A stretch of DNA of 64,000 nucleotides from JAVBJV01 sp031555315 (GCA_031555315.1 JAVBUO010000024.1:62001-126000), one strand, 5' to 3'; positions 25,640 through 34,520 are shown, counted from the stretch's first letter. Notes: generated from the sequence alone by a model not told the origin. Numbers and translations are program-made.

Positions 25640-26254
25640 TCAACCGCCCTCGACCTGGGTCAGTTTCAGCCACACCAGCGCCGCCGTGACCGCGTCGTTC
25701 AGCGGGTCGTGCGGCGGCAGGCGCGGCAGGTCCAGCTTGTCCAGAATGGCCTGCAGCGACAGATCGACCTCGGGCCGGTAGGCCGAGACGTAGCGGTCGT
25801 AATAGAGACCCGACACCTCGACCCGTTCGTTGGGCAGGCCGGTTCCCAGCCACGATTTGATGTGGCGGTCGATCACCGCCATGTCGAATTCCAGATAATA
25901 TCCGATCACCGGACGCGGACCGACGAAGTCCAGCAGCCGTTCCATCGCGGCGCGCGGATCGACCCCTTCGGCCACATCCTGGGTGCGCAGGCGATGGATC
26001 GGGATGGTGCGCGGATCGATCCGCCCTTCAGGCCGCACGATCAGTGTCAGACTGTCCGACAGCACTACCCGCCGCCCGCAGACGCGCACCGCGGCGATGC
26101 TCAGCAGTTCGGCGCTTTTCGGGTCGAGGCTGGTGGTCTCGCAGTCCAGACTGACGTATTCGCCGGCCGGCGGATCGTCGAACAGAAAGTCGAACCGCGT
26201 ATCCGACAACCGGTTGCGGGCCCGGCGCCTGCGCCAGTGGGTTAGCAGCGACAT
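25640..26254 (-). CDS. DnaQ-like 3'-5' exonuclease
   Basis: 204 aa from the ATG at 26254, which has GAGGG 5 nt upstream (another ATG at 26272 overlaps the previous gene). The exonuclease motifs are visible: YVSLDCETTSLDPKSAELLS with the D-x-E pair, VIGYYLEFDMAVIDRH with the second Asp, and HDPLNDAVTAALVW with the His/Asp pair. It lies 7 bp after the DUF294/CBS gene, an arrangement repeatedly seen beside acetate permeases. Probably soluble, acting on DNA or RNA ends; the physiological substrate is unknown. Confidence 0.87.
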   Translation of the reverse strand: MSLLTHWRRRRARNRLSDTRFDFLFDDPPAGEYVSLDCETTSLDPKSAELLSIAAVRVCGRRVVLSDSLTLIVRPEGRIDPRTIPIHRLRTQDVAEGVDPRAAMERLLDFVGPRPVIGYYLEFDMAVIDRHIKSWLGTGLPNERVEVSGLYYDRYVSAYRPEVDLSLQAILDKLDLPRLPPHDPLNDAVTAALVWLKLTQVEGG

Positions 26255-26261
26255 CGCGCCC

Positions 26262-28088
26262 TCACAACGCATTCAGGCGATAGCGGTGCCGCAGCATCTG
26301 CCGGAAGCGCTTGACCACCGCCAGCGTATCCTTCAGCAGATCGCGCTCCAGCGTGGTCAGCCGGCGCGGATCGATCAGGTTGTCCATCGGCCGCCCCTTG
26401 GCGATCTTCTGCAGCCCATATTTCAGTTGCAGCCCTTGCAGAAACGCCAGCGATTCCACCACATCCTGCGCCATCTCGGTCGTCAGCGCGGCGCGCTGCA
26501 CCAACTGGTCGACGCGCAGATAGGTGTTACGCGCCGGAATCCCCGCCTCCAGCGCCATGCTGCGCACGCCATGCACCAGCGGGAAGATGCCGCCCTTTTT
26601 CAGGTCGAGCAGATTGCGTTCCTCGCCCTTGTCCGCCACCAGGCGCGAGAATACGTTGAGCGGCGTTTCGAACTGCTCGACCGGCAACGCAAAGCGCGAC
26701 AGGAATGCCGCATTGTCACGGAACGCATTCAGCCAGTGCGTCTTCACGTCGTCGAACAGCGCATGATTGCCGCAGATCGGCCACGCATCGACCCAGATCG
26801 CCAGCTGCATCACGTTCTCGCCGCTGGCGCTGTCCATCCAGTCGTTGATCAGACGCTTATATTCACGCGCCGCGCGCCGCCAGAACGGATTGCGCACCAT
26901 GATGTCGCCGGGGCAGACCGGGTAGCCGAATTCGATCAGCGTCGCGTTGAAGCGTTCGCAGACCTCGGCCAGTTGCGGGTGCGTATAGCCATCCTCGATG
27001 ATCAGCGCGTTGTCCTGATCGGTCTTCAGGATCTGCTCGCCACGTCCCTCGGACCCCAGCACCAGCAGGCAGACATGCGGCAGGATCTCGGGCGGGGCGA
27101 TCAGCTCGAACAGGCGCAACAGGAACTTGTCGCGCAGCTCGTGCATCAGTTCGGCGATCAGCGTGACCTTCACGCCGTTCTGGTGCATCAGCGCGATCAG
27201 CGGATCGGTGTTGCGCCACGCCTCGTGCAGATCGTCCAGCGTGCGGGCGCGTTCGATCTGCGCGGTGACCATGTGCGAATCCCGCGTCAGGAACGACAGC
27301 AGGTCGATCTGTTCCAGCACGCCGATGATCGCCGCATCGCGCAGCACCACCACGCGCTGGATGGTGTGCCGCGCCATCACCAGCATCGCGTGGGTCACCG
27401 GCGCGTGGGCGTCGACGCTGTACAGTTCGTAGCGCGCCAGGTCGGCAACCCTCGCCGTTGCCGCGTCCTGCCCGTCGATCACGAAGTCACGCAGGTTGCT
27501 CTGCGTAAAGATGCCCGGCGCGCCATCGGCGTTGCGCACCAGCACCGACGTGGTGTGTGCCTCGCGCATCAGCCGCGCCGCATCCAGCACGCTGGCATCC
27601 GCTTCCAGCCACAGGGGCGGGCGAATGAACGTCTGCTCGACGCGCGCCAGCATCATCGACTGCATCGCCTGACGCTGCGGCTGATTGGCCAGCGCCGCCA
27701 GCCGCTTGGCGACATCCTGATAGAAATACGCCCCGAAGGTCGGGTTGCGGCGAATCAGATCCAGCACCACTTCGCGCGGAATGCGAAAAGCCAGCGCGTC
27801 TTCCAGCGCCAGCAGCGCCCTGTCGCTGCGTCCGCTGATCAGCGAACGGCTGTCGAAACTGTCGTGTTCGGTATAAACGATCGCCGCATCGTTGCTGCCG
27901 GGCTGTTCCTGTTCGCCGACGATGCCCTTGATCAGCACATACAGCGCTTCGACCGGCGCATCGGCGGGCACCACCGTGCCGCCTTCAGGGAAATATTCGA
28001 CATCGACGGATTTGCCGATCAGTTCGCGCTCGCGCACATCCAGACTGTCGAACGGCGCATGGGAAAAATCGAACAGGGCAATTGTCAT
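26262..28088 (-). CDS. Cyclic-nucleotide/CBS/DUF294 nucleotidyltransferase-like signalling protein
   Basis: 608 aa. An N-terminal cyclic-nucleotide-binding-like domain (residues about 20-140) is followed by two CBS motifs (about 155-275). The DUF294 domain has LVLGSEGRGEQILKTDQDNA (near residue 345), whose GS...D.D pattern resembles the GlnD nucleotidyltransferase. The C-terminal DUF294 substrate-binding helices follow. It is thought to be a sensor linked to acetate transport because it is usually encoded beside actP; the modified target is not known. AAGGGG lies upstream of the ATG at 28088. Confidence 0.88.
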   Translation of the reverse strand: MTIALFDFSHAPFDSLDVRERELIGKSVDVEYFPEGGTVVPADAPVEALYVLIKGIVGEQEQPGSNDAAIVYTEHDSFDSRSLISGRSDRALLALEDALAFRIPREVVLDLIRRNPTFGAYFYQDVAKRLAALANQPQRQAMQSMMLARVEQTFIRPPLWLEADASVLDAARLMREAHTTSVLVRNADGAPGIFTQSNLRDFVIDGQDAATARVADLARYELYSVDAHAPVTHAMLVMARHTIQRVVVLRDAAIIGVLEQIDLLSFLTRDSHMVTAQIERARTLDDLHEAWRNTDPLIALMHQNGVKVTLIAELMHELRDKFLLRLFELIAPPEILPHVCLLVLGSEGRGEQILKTDQDNALIIEDGYTHPQLAEVCERFNATLIEFGYPVCPGDIMVRNPFWRRAAREYKRLINDWMDSASGENVMQLAIWVDAWPICGNHALFDDVKTHWLNAFRDNAAFLSRFALPVEQFETPLNVFSRLVADKGEERNLLDLKKGGIFPLVHGVRSMALEAGIPARNTYLRVDQLVQRAALTTEMAQDVVESLAFLQGLQLKYGLQKIAKGRPMDNLIDPRRLTTLERDLLKDTLAVVKRFRQMLRHRYRLNAL

Positions 28089-28111
28089 GACAAAGGCAAC
28101 CCCTTGGGAAC

Positions 28112-28141
28112 GGAGCCTGCCGGGGATATCCGGCAGGCTCC
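28112..28141. terminator. 12-bp hairpin between actP and the DUF294 gene
   Basis: GGAGCCTGCCGG pairs perfectly with CCGGCAGGCTCC around GGATAT. It lies after the actP stop and 24 nt before the DUF294 start on the minus strand. With no T-tract, it may attenuate rather than end read-through. Confidence 0.5.
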
Positions 28142-28153
28142 ATCAGGCAACCG

Positions 28154-29836
28154 TCAGTGGCTGGACGCTCCTTCCGCGCCGACGCCGGTCATCGAACGGA
28201 CGAACTGCGGCATGAAGGCCAGTTTTTCCTTCCCTGCCTGCGCGCTCCTGTCCAGCACCGACACCAGCCAGCTAACGATGAACGCCGCCGGCATCGAGAA
28301 GATCGCCGGATTGCTGTACGGGAACGGCGCGCTGCCTCTGGGGTGGCCGAGCACCGCTTCCCACACTGGCGGGCCGAAGATGATCAGCCCGACCGCCAGC
28401 ACCAGCCCGACAGTCCCGCCAGCCACCGCACCGCGTGTGGTCAGCCCGCGCCAGAACATCGACAGGAACAGCACCGGGAAGTTCGCCGATGCCGCGATGG
28501 CGAAGGCCAGCCCGACCATGAACGCGATGTTCTGGTTTTCGAACAGGATCCCCAGCAGGATCGCCACCACGCCCAGACACAGTGTGGTGATCTTGGAAAC
28601 CCGGATCTCGTCCCCTTCGCTGGCTTTCCCTTTGCGGATCACCGAAGCGTACAGATCGTGCGACACCGCCGAGGCACCCGACAGCGTCAGCCCCGCCACC
28701 ACGGCGAGGATGGTCGCGAACGCCACCGCCGACATGAAGCCGAGGAACAGATCGCCGCCCACCGCGTTCGACAGATGCACCGCCGCCATGTTCGACCCGC
28801 CGATCAGCGCCCCCGCCGCATCGCGGAAGTCGGGATTGGTGGTGACCAGCATGATCGCACCGAAGCCGATGATGAAGGTCAGGATATAGAAGTATCCGAT
28901 AAAGCCGGTGGCATAGAACACCGACTTGCGGGCTTCCTTGGCGTCCTTCACGGTGAAGAACCGCATCAGGATATGCGGCAGCCCCGCCGTGCCGAACATC
29001 AGCGCCAGCCCCAGCGAGATCGCGTCGATCGGGTTCGAGACCAGACCGCCCGGTTCCATGATGCGCGCATTGGCGCCGATCGACTGTTTGATCTCGATCG
29101 CCTGACGGAACATCGCCTCGAAGCTGAAGCCCGCGTGGGCCAGCACCATCACCGCCATGAAGGTGGCGCCCGACAGCAGCATGATCGCCTTGATGATCTG
29201 CACCCAGGTGGTGGCCAGCATGCCGCCGAAGATCACGTACAGCACCATCAGCACGCCGACCAGAACCACCGCGTAGAGATAGTCGAGCCCGAACAGCAGC
29301 TGGATCAACTTGCCGGCGCCGACCATCTGCGCGATCAGATACAGCGCCACCACCACCAGTGTGCCGGTGGCGGCAAAGGTGCGCACCGGCGTTTGTCCCA
29401 GACGGTACGACGCGACGTCGGCGAAGGTGTATTTACCCAAATTGCGCAGCCGCTCGGCGATCAGGAAGGTGATGATCGGCCAGCCGACCAGCCAGCCGAT
29501 CGAATAGATCAGCCCGTCGAAGCCGCGGTCGAACACCATGGCCGAAATCCCCAGAAAGCTGGCCGCCGACATATAGTCGCCGGCGATCGCCATGCCGTTC
29601 TGGAAACCGGTGATGCCGCCCCCCGCCGCGTAGAAATCCTTCGCCGAACGGGTGCGCCGCGCCGCCCAGTAGGTGACCCCCAGCGTAAAGGCGACGAAGA
29701 TGAAGAACATCACGATGGCATGCCAGTTGATGCTGCGCTTCTGGACTTCGCCCTGCAGGGCATCGGCCGCCCAGGCGGGCACCGACGCGGCGAACAGCAG
29801 CACCGCGCTCAGCAGGCGCGCATGAATAGAGCTCAT
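28154..29836 (-). CDS. actP: Acetate/cation symporter, SSS family
   Basis: 560-aa sodium:solute symporter. An N-terminal signal (ending VPAWAADALQ) precedes about 13 hydrophobic segments. FYAAGGGITGFQNGMAIAGD then YMSAASFLG is the ActP-type substrate/Na+ region. The paired DUF485 gene immediately upstream and the DUF294 gene downstream strongly support monocarboxylate (acetate) uptake. The ATG at 29836 has a strong GGAGG site and overlaps the DUF485 stop as ATGA. Confidence 0.92.
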   Translation of the reverse strand: MSSIHARLLSAVLLFAASVPAWAADALQGEVQKRSINWHAIVMFFIFVAFTLGVTYWAARRTRSAKDFYAAGGGITGFQNGMAIAGDYMSAASFLGISAMVFDRGFDGLIYSIGWLVGWPIITFLIAERLRNLGKYTFADVASYRLGQTPVRTFAATGTLVVVALYLIAQMVGAGKLIQLLFGLDYLYAVVLVGVLMVLYVIFGGMLATTWVQIIKAIMLLSGATFMAVMVLAHAGFSFEAMFRQAIEIKQSIGANARIMEPGGLVSNPIDAISLGLALMFGTAGLPHILMRFFTVKDAKEARKSVFYATGFIGYFYILTFIIGFGAIMLVTTNPDFRDAAGALIGGSNMAAVHLSNAVGGDLFLGFMSAVAFATILAVVAGLTLSGASAVSHDLYASVIRKGKASEGDEIRVSKITTLCLGVVAILLGILFENQNIAFMVGLAFAIAASANFPVLFLSMFWRGLTTRGAVAGGTVGLVLAVGLIIFGPPVWEAVLGHPRGSAPFPYSNPAIFSMPAAFIVSWLVSVLDRSAQAGKEKLAFMPQFVRSMTGVGAEGASSH

Positions 29837-30144
29837 TGCCGCGCCTCCTGAACGATTTCCTGTGTCAGGCTGTCGAATTCGGTGTTGGCGCGGCGCACGT
29901 AAAGGCCGGTCAGCACGAAGGCGGCAACGATCACGATCAGTCCCAGCGGAATGCCGATGGTGGTGACCATGCCGTCCGCCAGCGGCGTACCCAGCGAATG
30001 CGGCGCAAAAGCAATGGTTAAAATGAAACCGAAATAGACAACCAGCATGATGCCGGACAGCAGCCATGAAAAGCTTGTCTTCCTGCGCACCAGTTCGGCA
30101 AATTTTGGATCTCGTGTGATCCGATCTACGGTCGTTTCAGTCAT
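29833..30144 (-). CDS. DUF485 membrane protein (YjcH-like)
   Basis: 103 aa with two transmembrane helices (about 28-48 and 63-83), starting DRITRDPKFAELVRRKTSFS and using the FxxLVRRK pattern of DUF485. It is the constant upstream partner of ActP-type symporters (yjcH-actP in E. coli). GAGGGG precedes the ATG at 30144. First gene of the four-gene minus-strand acetate unit. Confidence 0.92.
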   Translation of the reverse strand: MTETTVDRITRDPKFAELVRRKTSFSWLLSGIMLVVYFGFILTIAFAPHSLGTPLADGMVTTIGIPLGLIVIVAAFVLTGLYVRRANTEFDSLTQEIVQEARQ

Positions 30145-30503
30145 CGTCTTACCCCTCCCCAGGGTTTGGGCCAGTTTCCGACCTCAACCTCATGGATAAG
30201 GGAGGTAGTTCGATTTGTGGAAAGGAAAGTTCTTCCAGCGCGCGAGATATGCGGTTTTAGATTTTGCATCTTAAAAATTTTAGTCAAAAATAGGTTTTTT
30301 ATCTTAAAATACCGCTCTTTAAATTTGGTATTCTTCACTCAAGTCTTCATTTGATGGCGGCTGACCTCAAGCGCCCGACGGAATGCGCGAAAGGCCGGTC
30401 GCATGACCGGCCTTTCGTCTTAGCGGGCAAACCGCAAGTCAGGCTTCAGGAGCGACGCCTGATTCGGCGTTTCACCATTCGGGTTACTACCCAAAAATTT
30501 TCT
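30145..30503. other. AT-rich intergenic region upstream of the acetate operon
   Basis: 359 bp with no supported gene. 30200-30350 is AT-rich and probably holds the minus-strand operon promoter; it contains two CTTAAAA stretches (30269 and 30303 areas). From 30388 a strong hairpin follows (separate entry). Confidence 0.5.
30388..30417. terminator. 13-bp perfect hairpin
   Basis: CGAAAGGCCGGTC pairs with GACCGGCCTTTCG around GCAT. It lies 87-116 nt downstream of the small peptide gene (minus strand) and is a good candidate for its terminator. On the plus strand TCTTAG follows. Confidence 0.6.
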
Positions 30504-30695
30504 TTATCCGCGCTGAAGCCGCCAAATAGTCACTTGGATCTGTAATCTCTCCAAAATTTTCTTAGGTATAGGCTGAGGGTCGGGCCAGCGCCCTCCCCCG
30601 ATGCCAACACCGCCCGTCACTTCTCCCAGAACAGATATTTCGAGTTCCGATATAAAATCTTCGAAAATATCGGTTGATTTATTAAAAATACTCAT
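30504..30695 (-). CDS. 63-aa peptide with double-glycine-type leader (putative secreted peptide precursor)
   Basis: The ATG at 30695 has an excellent AAGGGG site 6 nt upstream. The product starts MSIFNKSTDIFEDFISELEI and then reads SVLGEVTGG, ending in a double glycine at residues 28-29. It continues with a 34-residue Gly/Pro/Trp-containing basic tail (VGIGGGRWPDPQPIPKKILE and on). Acidic amphipathic leader, GG, then basic core is the layout of peptides exported and cleaved by C39-peptidase ABC transporters. The gene is much more AT-rich than its neighbours, has its own promoter-like hexamers and a downstream hairpin. No transporter, immunity or modification gene is adjacent. I do not recognise the family; chance resemblance of the GG motif is possible. 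Confidence 0.55.
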   Translation of the reverse strand: MSIFNKSTDIFEDFISELEISVLGEVTGGVGIGGGRWPDPQPIPKKILERLQIQVTIWRLQRG

Positions 30696-30740
30696 AAATT
30701 TCCCCTTTATTAAAAATATTCCCTGATAACTACAGGCTAT

Positions 30741-30772
30741 ATTATATGAATACACAAACGAAATTCTGTCAA
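30741..30772 (-). promoter_or_regulatory. Promoter hexamers for the 63-aa peptide gene
   Basis: On the minus strand TTGACA (30772-30767) and TATAAT (30746-30741) are both perfect, but spaced by 20 bp. A TCATAT starting at 17-bp spacing could be the functional -10. The start codon is about 45 nt downstream. Confidence 0.45.
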
Positions 30773-30846
30773 TACTATCATTTTTCATAATGGTTTTGTC
30801 GCACGACTTTCATACCCCGCAAAGGGACCAGAGATAGCCGAAGCAT

Positions 30847-30870
30847 GGCAGCCCGCTTACACGGGCTGCC
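30847..30870 (-). terminator. Hairpin after the copper receptor gene
   Basis: GGCAGCCCG / CGGGCTGCC, 9 bp with a 6-nt loop, starting 10 nt beyond the receptor stop. No T-tract. Confidence 0.5.
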
Positions 30871-30880
30871 ACACGCATCA

Positions 30881-33031
30881 TCAGAAGCTGACCGTCAGGC
30901 CGAGATTGAACGAACGGCCCGGCCCGGCCAGCGGGTTCACACCGTTGCGGTTCACCCGGTAATCGGTGAAGTCCACCCCGCCCAGCGGTGAATAGTAGCG
31001 CTGGTCCAGCACGTTCTCGATCGCGAAGTCCAGCCGCAGATTGCGCCACGCATAGGACGCCCGCAGGTTCAGCAGCGCATAGCCCGGCGTCTGCAGCTCG
31101 TTGCGGTTGGCGTCCACCACCGACTTGCTGGCCACCGCGTTCAGTTCCACCATGCCGGACCAGCCGCCCAGACTGTGCTGCAACGCCACCCGCCCGTTCA
31201 GCGGCATCATCCGGTACAGGTTGCCGTGCCGGTCCAGGTTCTCGCCGCGCGTGATCCCCAGACTGCCCAGCAGCCGCACCGCGCCGTAAGCGTCGCTGTT
31301 GTAGAGCCGTACCGCGCCGTTCAGGTTCACGCCGTAGAGCAGCGCATCGTGGTTCGCGAAGCGCAGCTTCACGAAATCCGCACCCAGCGGGCCGACGCGG
31401 TCGGCATCGATGTAATCCTGCACGTAGCTGACATACGGCGTGGCCGACACCTCCCACACCTCGCGCGCTTCATCGTGCCAGTTGGCGGTGACGCTCAGCG
31501 TATGAGCGACCTCGGGGCTCAGGTCGATGTTGCCGATATAGCCGTTGGCATCACCGAACCAGCTCGTCATGCCGGCCGCCATGTTGCCGACCCCCCAGGC
31601 GTAGCGTTCGTACAGGTTGGGCGAACGGGTCTTGCGCGCATAGCCGAATTCATAGGTCTGCACGGCATCGGGCGTGTAACGCGCCGTCGCGGTGATGTCG
31701 AAATTCACGTCGGTCTGCGCGCGGTCCCGTGCATTGAATGCCGCCGCCGCCGCCGCATCGGGGTTGGCCATCGTCATCATGCCCGAGCGGATCGGGTTGG
31801 CCCACGAATAGGGCTGCACGGCGCCGGTATCCATCCACACCGTATCGTTACGCACCCCCAGCAGCGTGCTCCACTGCCCGTCCCAGCGCGCCTGCCATTC
31901 GGCATAGGTACCCAGCCGCACCCGCCGTCCGTCGTTGATGTTCCAGTAGGTGTCGGGGCTCATCATCGGCTTGCCGGCCACCGGCGGCCACCAGTCGTCC
32001 AGCATGTAATAATGCAGTTCGTTCCCGACCCGCAGCGTATGGCGCTCGTTCAGCGGGATATCCGCCGCCACCGAATACCCCAGATCGGTGCCGCGCGTGT
32101 TCATCGGCATGCCGCCGGTCGCATGCCCGCCCTTGTCGGACAGGAAATTCATTTCATGCGCCACATGCTGCCAGTAGACCCGCGCATCCAGCGTGCCCCA
32201 GTCGTAACTGCCCTGATAGCGCGCGTTCAGGAACTGGCCCTGATTGTCGATCAGGTCCATGCGCTGGTTCGGAAAGCCCTGATACGGGTTGAACTGCAAC
32301 CCGCCGCGCAGGGTCAGCACATCGCCGTTACGCCGGATCGCCAGCGCCAGCGCGTGGGTGTGCGATTCGCTCTCGGTCGACATCACCCCGGCATTGTCGC
32401 CGCCGCGCTGGTAGTTGTTGTTGTGGTTCCACGCCCCCGTATAGCTGAGGCTGACATCCTCGGTTGCCATCGTCGCGGTGCCCGACAGCGTCAGCCCCGA
32501 GGACACGCTGCGATACATGGCCGACGCACTGCCGGTCACCAGCATCCCCTGCCCGGCCTCGGCGAACGGCGGCGGCGCCGGGTCGATGACGATCGTGCCG
32601 CCCAGACTGTCGCCGCCCAGACGCACCGGCGTGATCCCGGCCATCACGTCGATCCCGCCGACATTGGCGGGGTCGATATACGAAGTCGGCGGGTTCATGT
32701 GGTTGCCGCAAGACGAGGTCAGGTCCATGCCGTCGACCGAGATGCGTATCCGGTCGTCGGCGAAACCGTTGACCGTCGGCAGGCCCGAGATCGCCCCGGC
32801 CTGCATCAGGTTGACACCGGGCAGGCCGCTCAGCAGCCCGGCGGTATCGGGCGAGGACAGCCGCCGGCCCAGCACATCGCCCGACGACAGGCTGCTGGTG
32901 CCCAGCGGGTCACCGCTCTGGGCCTCGACCTGAATGGTGGGAAGCGTCACCTGCGCATAGGCGCCGGCCGGGACGAAAGCGGCAAGCAGCGCGGCGGTCG
33001 ACGCCGTCTGCAACAAAGAAAAACGAGACAT
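30881..33031 (-). CDS. TonB-dependent copper receptor (OprC/NosA-like)
   Basis: 716-aa outer-membrane receptor. Signal peptide residues 1-26 (ending AGAYAQ). The plug contains PGVNLMQAGAISGLPTVNGF and VDGMDLTSSCGNHMNPPTSY; the beta-barrel ends in ...SFNLGLTVSF with the C-terminal Phe. Cys108 and Met112 make the CxxxM motif, and His292/Met294 an HxM pair, matching the copper ligands known from Pseudomonas OprC. GGxxSLGGTIVIDP is the plug-barrel junction. It imports copper, or a copper complex, with TonB energy. A DUF2946-like gene lies just upstream on the same strand, a common pairing. Start ATG 33031; an upstream extension to 33055 is less likely. Confidence 0.88.
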   Translation of the reverse strand: MSRFSLLQTASTAALLAAFVPAGAYAQVTLPTIQVEAQSGDPLGTSSLSSGDVLGRRLSSPDTAGLLSGLPGVNLMQAGAISGLPTVNGFADDRIRISVDGMDLTSSCGNHMNPPTSYIDPANVGGIDVMAGITPVRLGGDSLGGTIVIDPAPPPFAEAGQGMLVTGSASAMYRSVSSGLTLSGTATMATEDVSLSYTGAWNHNNNYQRGGDNAGVMSTESESHTHALALAIRRNGDVLTLRGGLQFNPYQGFPNQRMDLIDNQGQFLNARYQGSYDWGTLDARVYWQHVAHEMNFLSDKGGHATGGMPMNTRGTDLGYSVAADIPLNERHTLRVGNELHYYMLDDWWPPVAGKPMMSPDTYWNINDGRRVRLGTYAEWQARWDGQWSTLLGVRNDTVWMDTGAVQPYSWANPIRSGMMTMANPDAAAAAAFNARDRAQTDVNFDITATARYTPDAVQTYEFGYARKTRSPNLYERYAWGVGNMAAGMTSWFGDANGYIGNIDLSPEVAHTLSVTANWHDEAREVWEVSATPYVSYVQDYIDADRVGPLGADFVKLRFANHDALLYGVNLNGAVRLYNSDAYGAVRLLGSLGITRGENLDRHGNLYRMMPLNGRVALQHSLGGWSGMVELNAVASKSVVDANRNELQTPGYALLNLRASYAWRNLRLDFAIENVLDQRYYSPLGGVDFTDYRVNRNGVNPLAGPGRSFNLGLTVSF

Positions 33032-33131
33032 ATCCGTATCCTGTGCACCCGCCACCGATCCGCAGTGAACGGACCGGCAACGGGCCTATGGGTTGTTCCG
33101 AGAAATGCCCGGCGGCCATGCCGGGCCGGGA

Positions 33132-33578
33132 TCAGCCCAGACGGGATGGCGGATCGCGTGGAGAAAACCCGGCGTGCCAGACGCGCCACAGCGCCGGTTG
33201 CGAGGTGAAGGCGTAAACCAGCCGCAGGTCCGGCAGCGCAATCGGGGCGGGAACCGCAGCAGCCGGCAGCCAGACCGTGCCGGCCTGCACACTCAGGCAG
33301 TGGCGGCGGCAGTCATCCAGAACGCCGGAGTCCGGGTTTTCTCCGTCCTGCGCATGCGCCGCGCACAACGACATCCAGCCATCGGCCAGCAGTGCCGTCA
33401 GCGGCGCATTCGGCGACCCCGCGGCGAGCGACAACGTCGGCCGCGGTGTCGCCAAATGCAGGAAAATCGCCAGACAGCCGAGCCAGACCCAGCCGCGCGC
33501 CAGACCGCCCCGGCGCGACAGACACGCGCGCAGACGCAGTAAAACCCCTGTCCGATCCGGCCTTCCTTGCCGCAGCAA
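33132..33578 (-). CDS. DUF2946-like small exported protein
   Basis: Roughly 148 aa, with the start uncertain (TTG at 33578 chosen because it precedes the hydrophobic segment GWVWLGCLAIFLHLATP). After the signal-like helix come the motifs MSLCAAHAQ and CRRHCLSVQAG, a spaced cysteine/histidine pattern typical of DUF2946, and a C-terminal PRDPPSRL like the family's RAPP tail. Lying about 100 bp before the copper receptor and on its strand, it is probably co-expressed and copper-related. Assignment is moderate; cysteine spacing should be compared with the family model. Confidence 0.5.
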   Translation of the reverse strand: MLRQGRPDRTGVLLRLRACLSRRGGLARGWVWLGCLAIFLHLATPRPTLSLAAGSPNAPLTALLADGWMSLCAAHAQDGENPDSGVLDDCRRHCLSVQAGTVWLPAAAVPAPIALPDLRLVYAFTSQPALWRVWHAGFSPRDPPSRLG

Positions 33579-33930
33579 CCGTGTGCCCCTTCCAGCAACC
33601 CGGAAATATCTACTCTTCTTGCCTATTGGGCGGCCTTTCCCGGGCGGGCAATGACATGAATCAAGGCATTCCGGATACCATTTTACACATCCGGCGTGCC
33701 CGCCGCACGCCGGATGGAATCTTCTTGAAAATTCCGGGCAACACAAGACAGGTCTTTGCACTGTGCTCTTGAACTTGTCTGGAAGCGCCCCGAAGTTTAC
33801 CTGACGCAGAAGCTGCGCCCTGCCGTTTCAAAAGATCCATGGCTTTGATCGCCCCCCTTGCGTCAGGGGTCACTCTCTGGCTGATATGAAGCGAGGCTTC
33901 GGTTTCGGGCAAAGATACGGGATTTTTTGA
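33579..33930. other. Intergenic region with a strong 12-bp hairpin
   Basis: 352 bp without a convincing gene. CATCCGGCGTGC (33688-33699) pairs with GCACGCCGGATG (33705-33716). A minus-strand frame reads through this region and on into the antisense of the next gene; I do not accept it as coding. Promoters for the divergent genes must lie here, but none is clear. Confidence 0.5.
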
Positions 33931-34362
33931 ATGGCTCTTGCACTTCGCATTGTACACTGTCTTGCAAAGCACCGCCGTTTCGCTCGCGCCGTATTCCGCC
34001 CGCTTGCCGTTGCCGGTCTGCCATTGCTGCTGGCCGCATGTGAAGAACCGCCGCCGCCGCCTCCGCCGCCGCAATGCCTGGCGCTGATCTCGTTCCCAGA
34101 TGAATGCTTCGCCGTCACCGGGCGGGTTTATACGTCGACCCAGTCGCCCACTCTGCGGATCCGTCCGAACAACAGCAACCGGGTGATGGCCGTGCCCGAC
34201 GACCTGCACGATACGCTGCCCAGCGGCCTGCGCGCCCTGCTCGACCCGCAGATGTTCCTGGTCACCCAGATGACCGTCTGTCCGCTGGAACCCGAACGCC
34301 GCGGCCGCATTCGCAAGGTCTGCATCAACGAAGCCAGCGTGCTGAGGTTCATTCCACGCTGA
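33931..34362 (+). CDS. Proline-rich lipoprotein of unknown function
   Basis: 143 aa. An Arg-rich N-terminus (residues 1-23) leads to a Leu-rich core and the lipobox GLPLLLAAC, then EEPPPPPPPPQC. The mature part has four cysteines (CLAL, DECFAV, TVCPLE, KVCINE) that could form two disulfides. Eight consecutive prolines right after the lipidated cysteine would act as a stiff linker. I recognise no family. It stands alone between copper-related genes and a membrane protein. Confidence 0.72.
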   Translation: MALALRIVHCLAKHRRFARAVFRPLAVAGLPLLLAACEEPPPPPPPPQCLALISFPDECFAVTGRVYTSTQSPTLRIRPNNSNRVMAVPDDLHDTLPSGLRALLDPQMFLVTQMTVCPLEPERRGRIRKVCINEASVLRFIPR

Positions 34363-34520
34363 CCCGCGCCATTTTCGCGCCACAGGTGCACAGTGCATCG
34401 ATAGTGAAGCCACTGCCAACGCGTCGCATTTTCATATAAAGCCACAGATGCGCCCGGGGCATAGCGTTGCACAGGCATCAAGCCGGGGAACTGTAAAATT
34501 TAAGTGTTTCATGCCTGCTG

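Noticed and set aside
25983..28889. 968-codon plus-strand frame opposite the DUF294 gene
   Set aside because: Antisense shadow; the minus strand shows cyclic-nucleotide, CBS and nucleotidyltransferase motifs.
33661..34419. 252-codon minus-strand frame
   Set aside because: Mostly antisense to the proline-rich lipoprotein, with poly-Arg from its proline codons; no start context.
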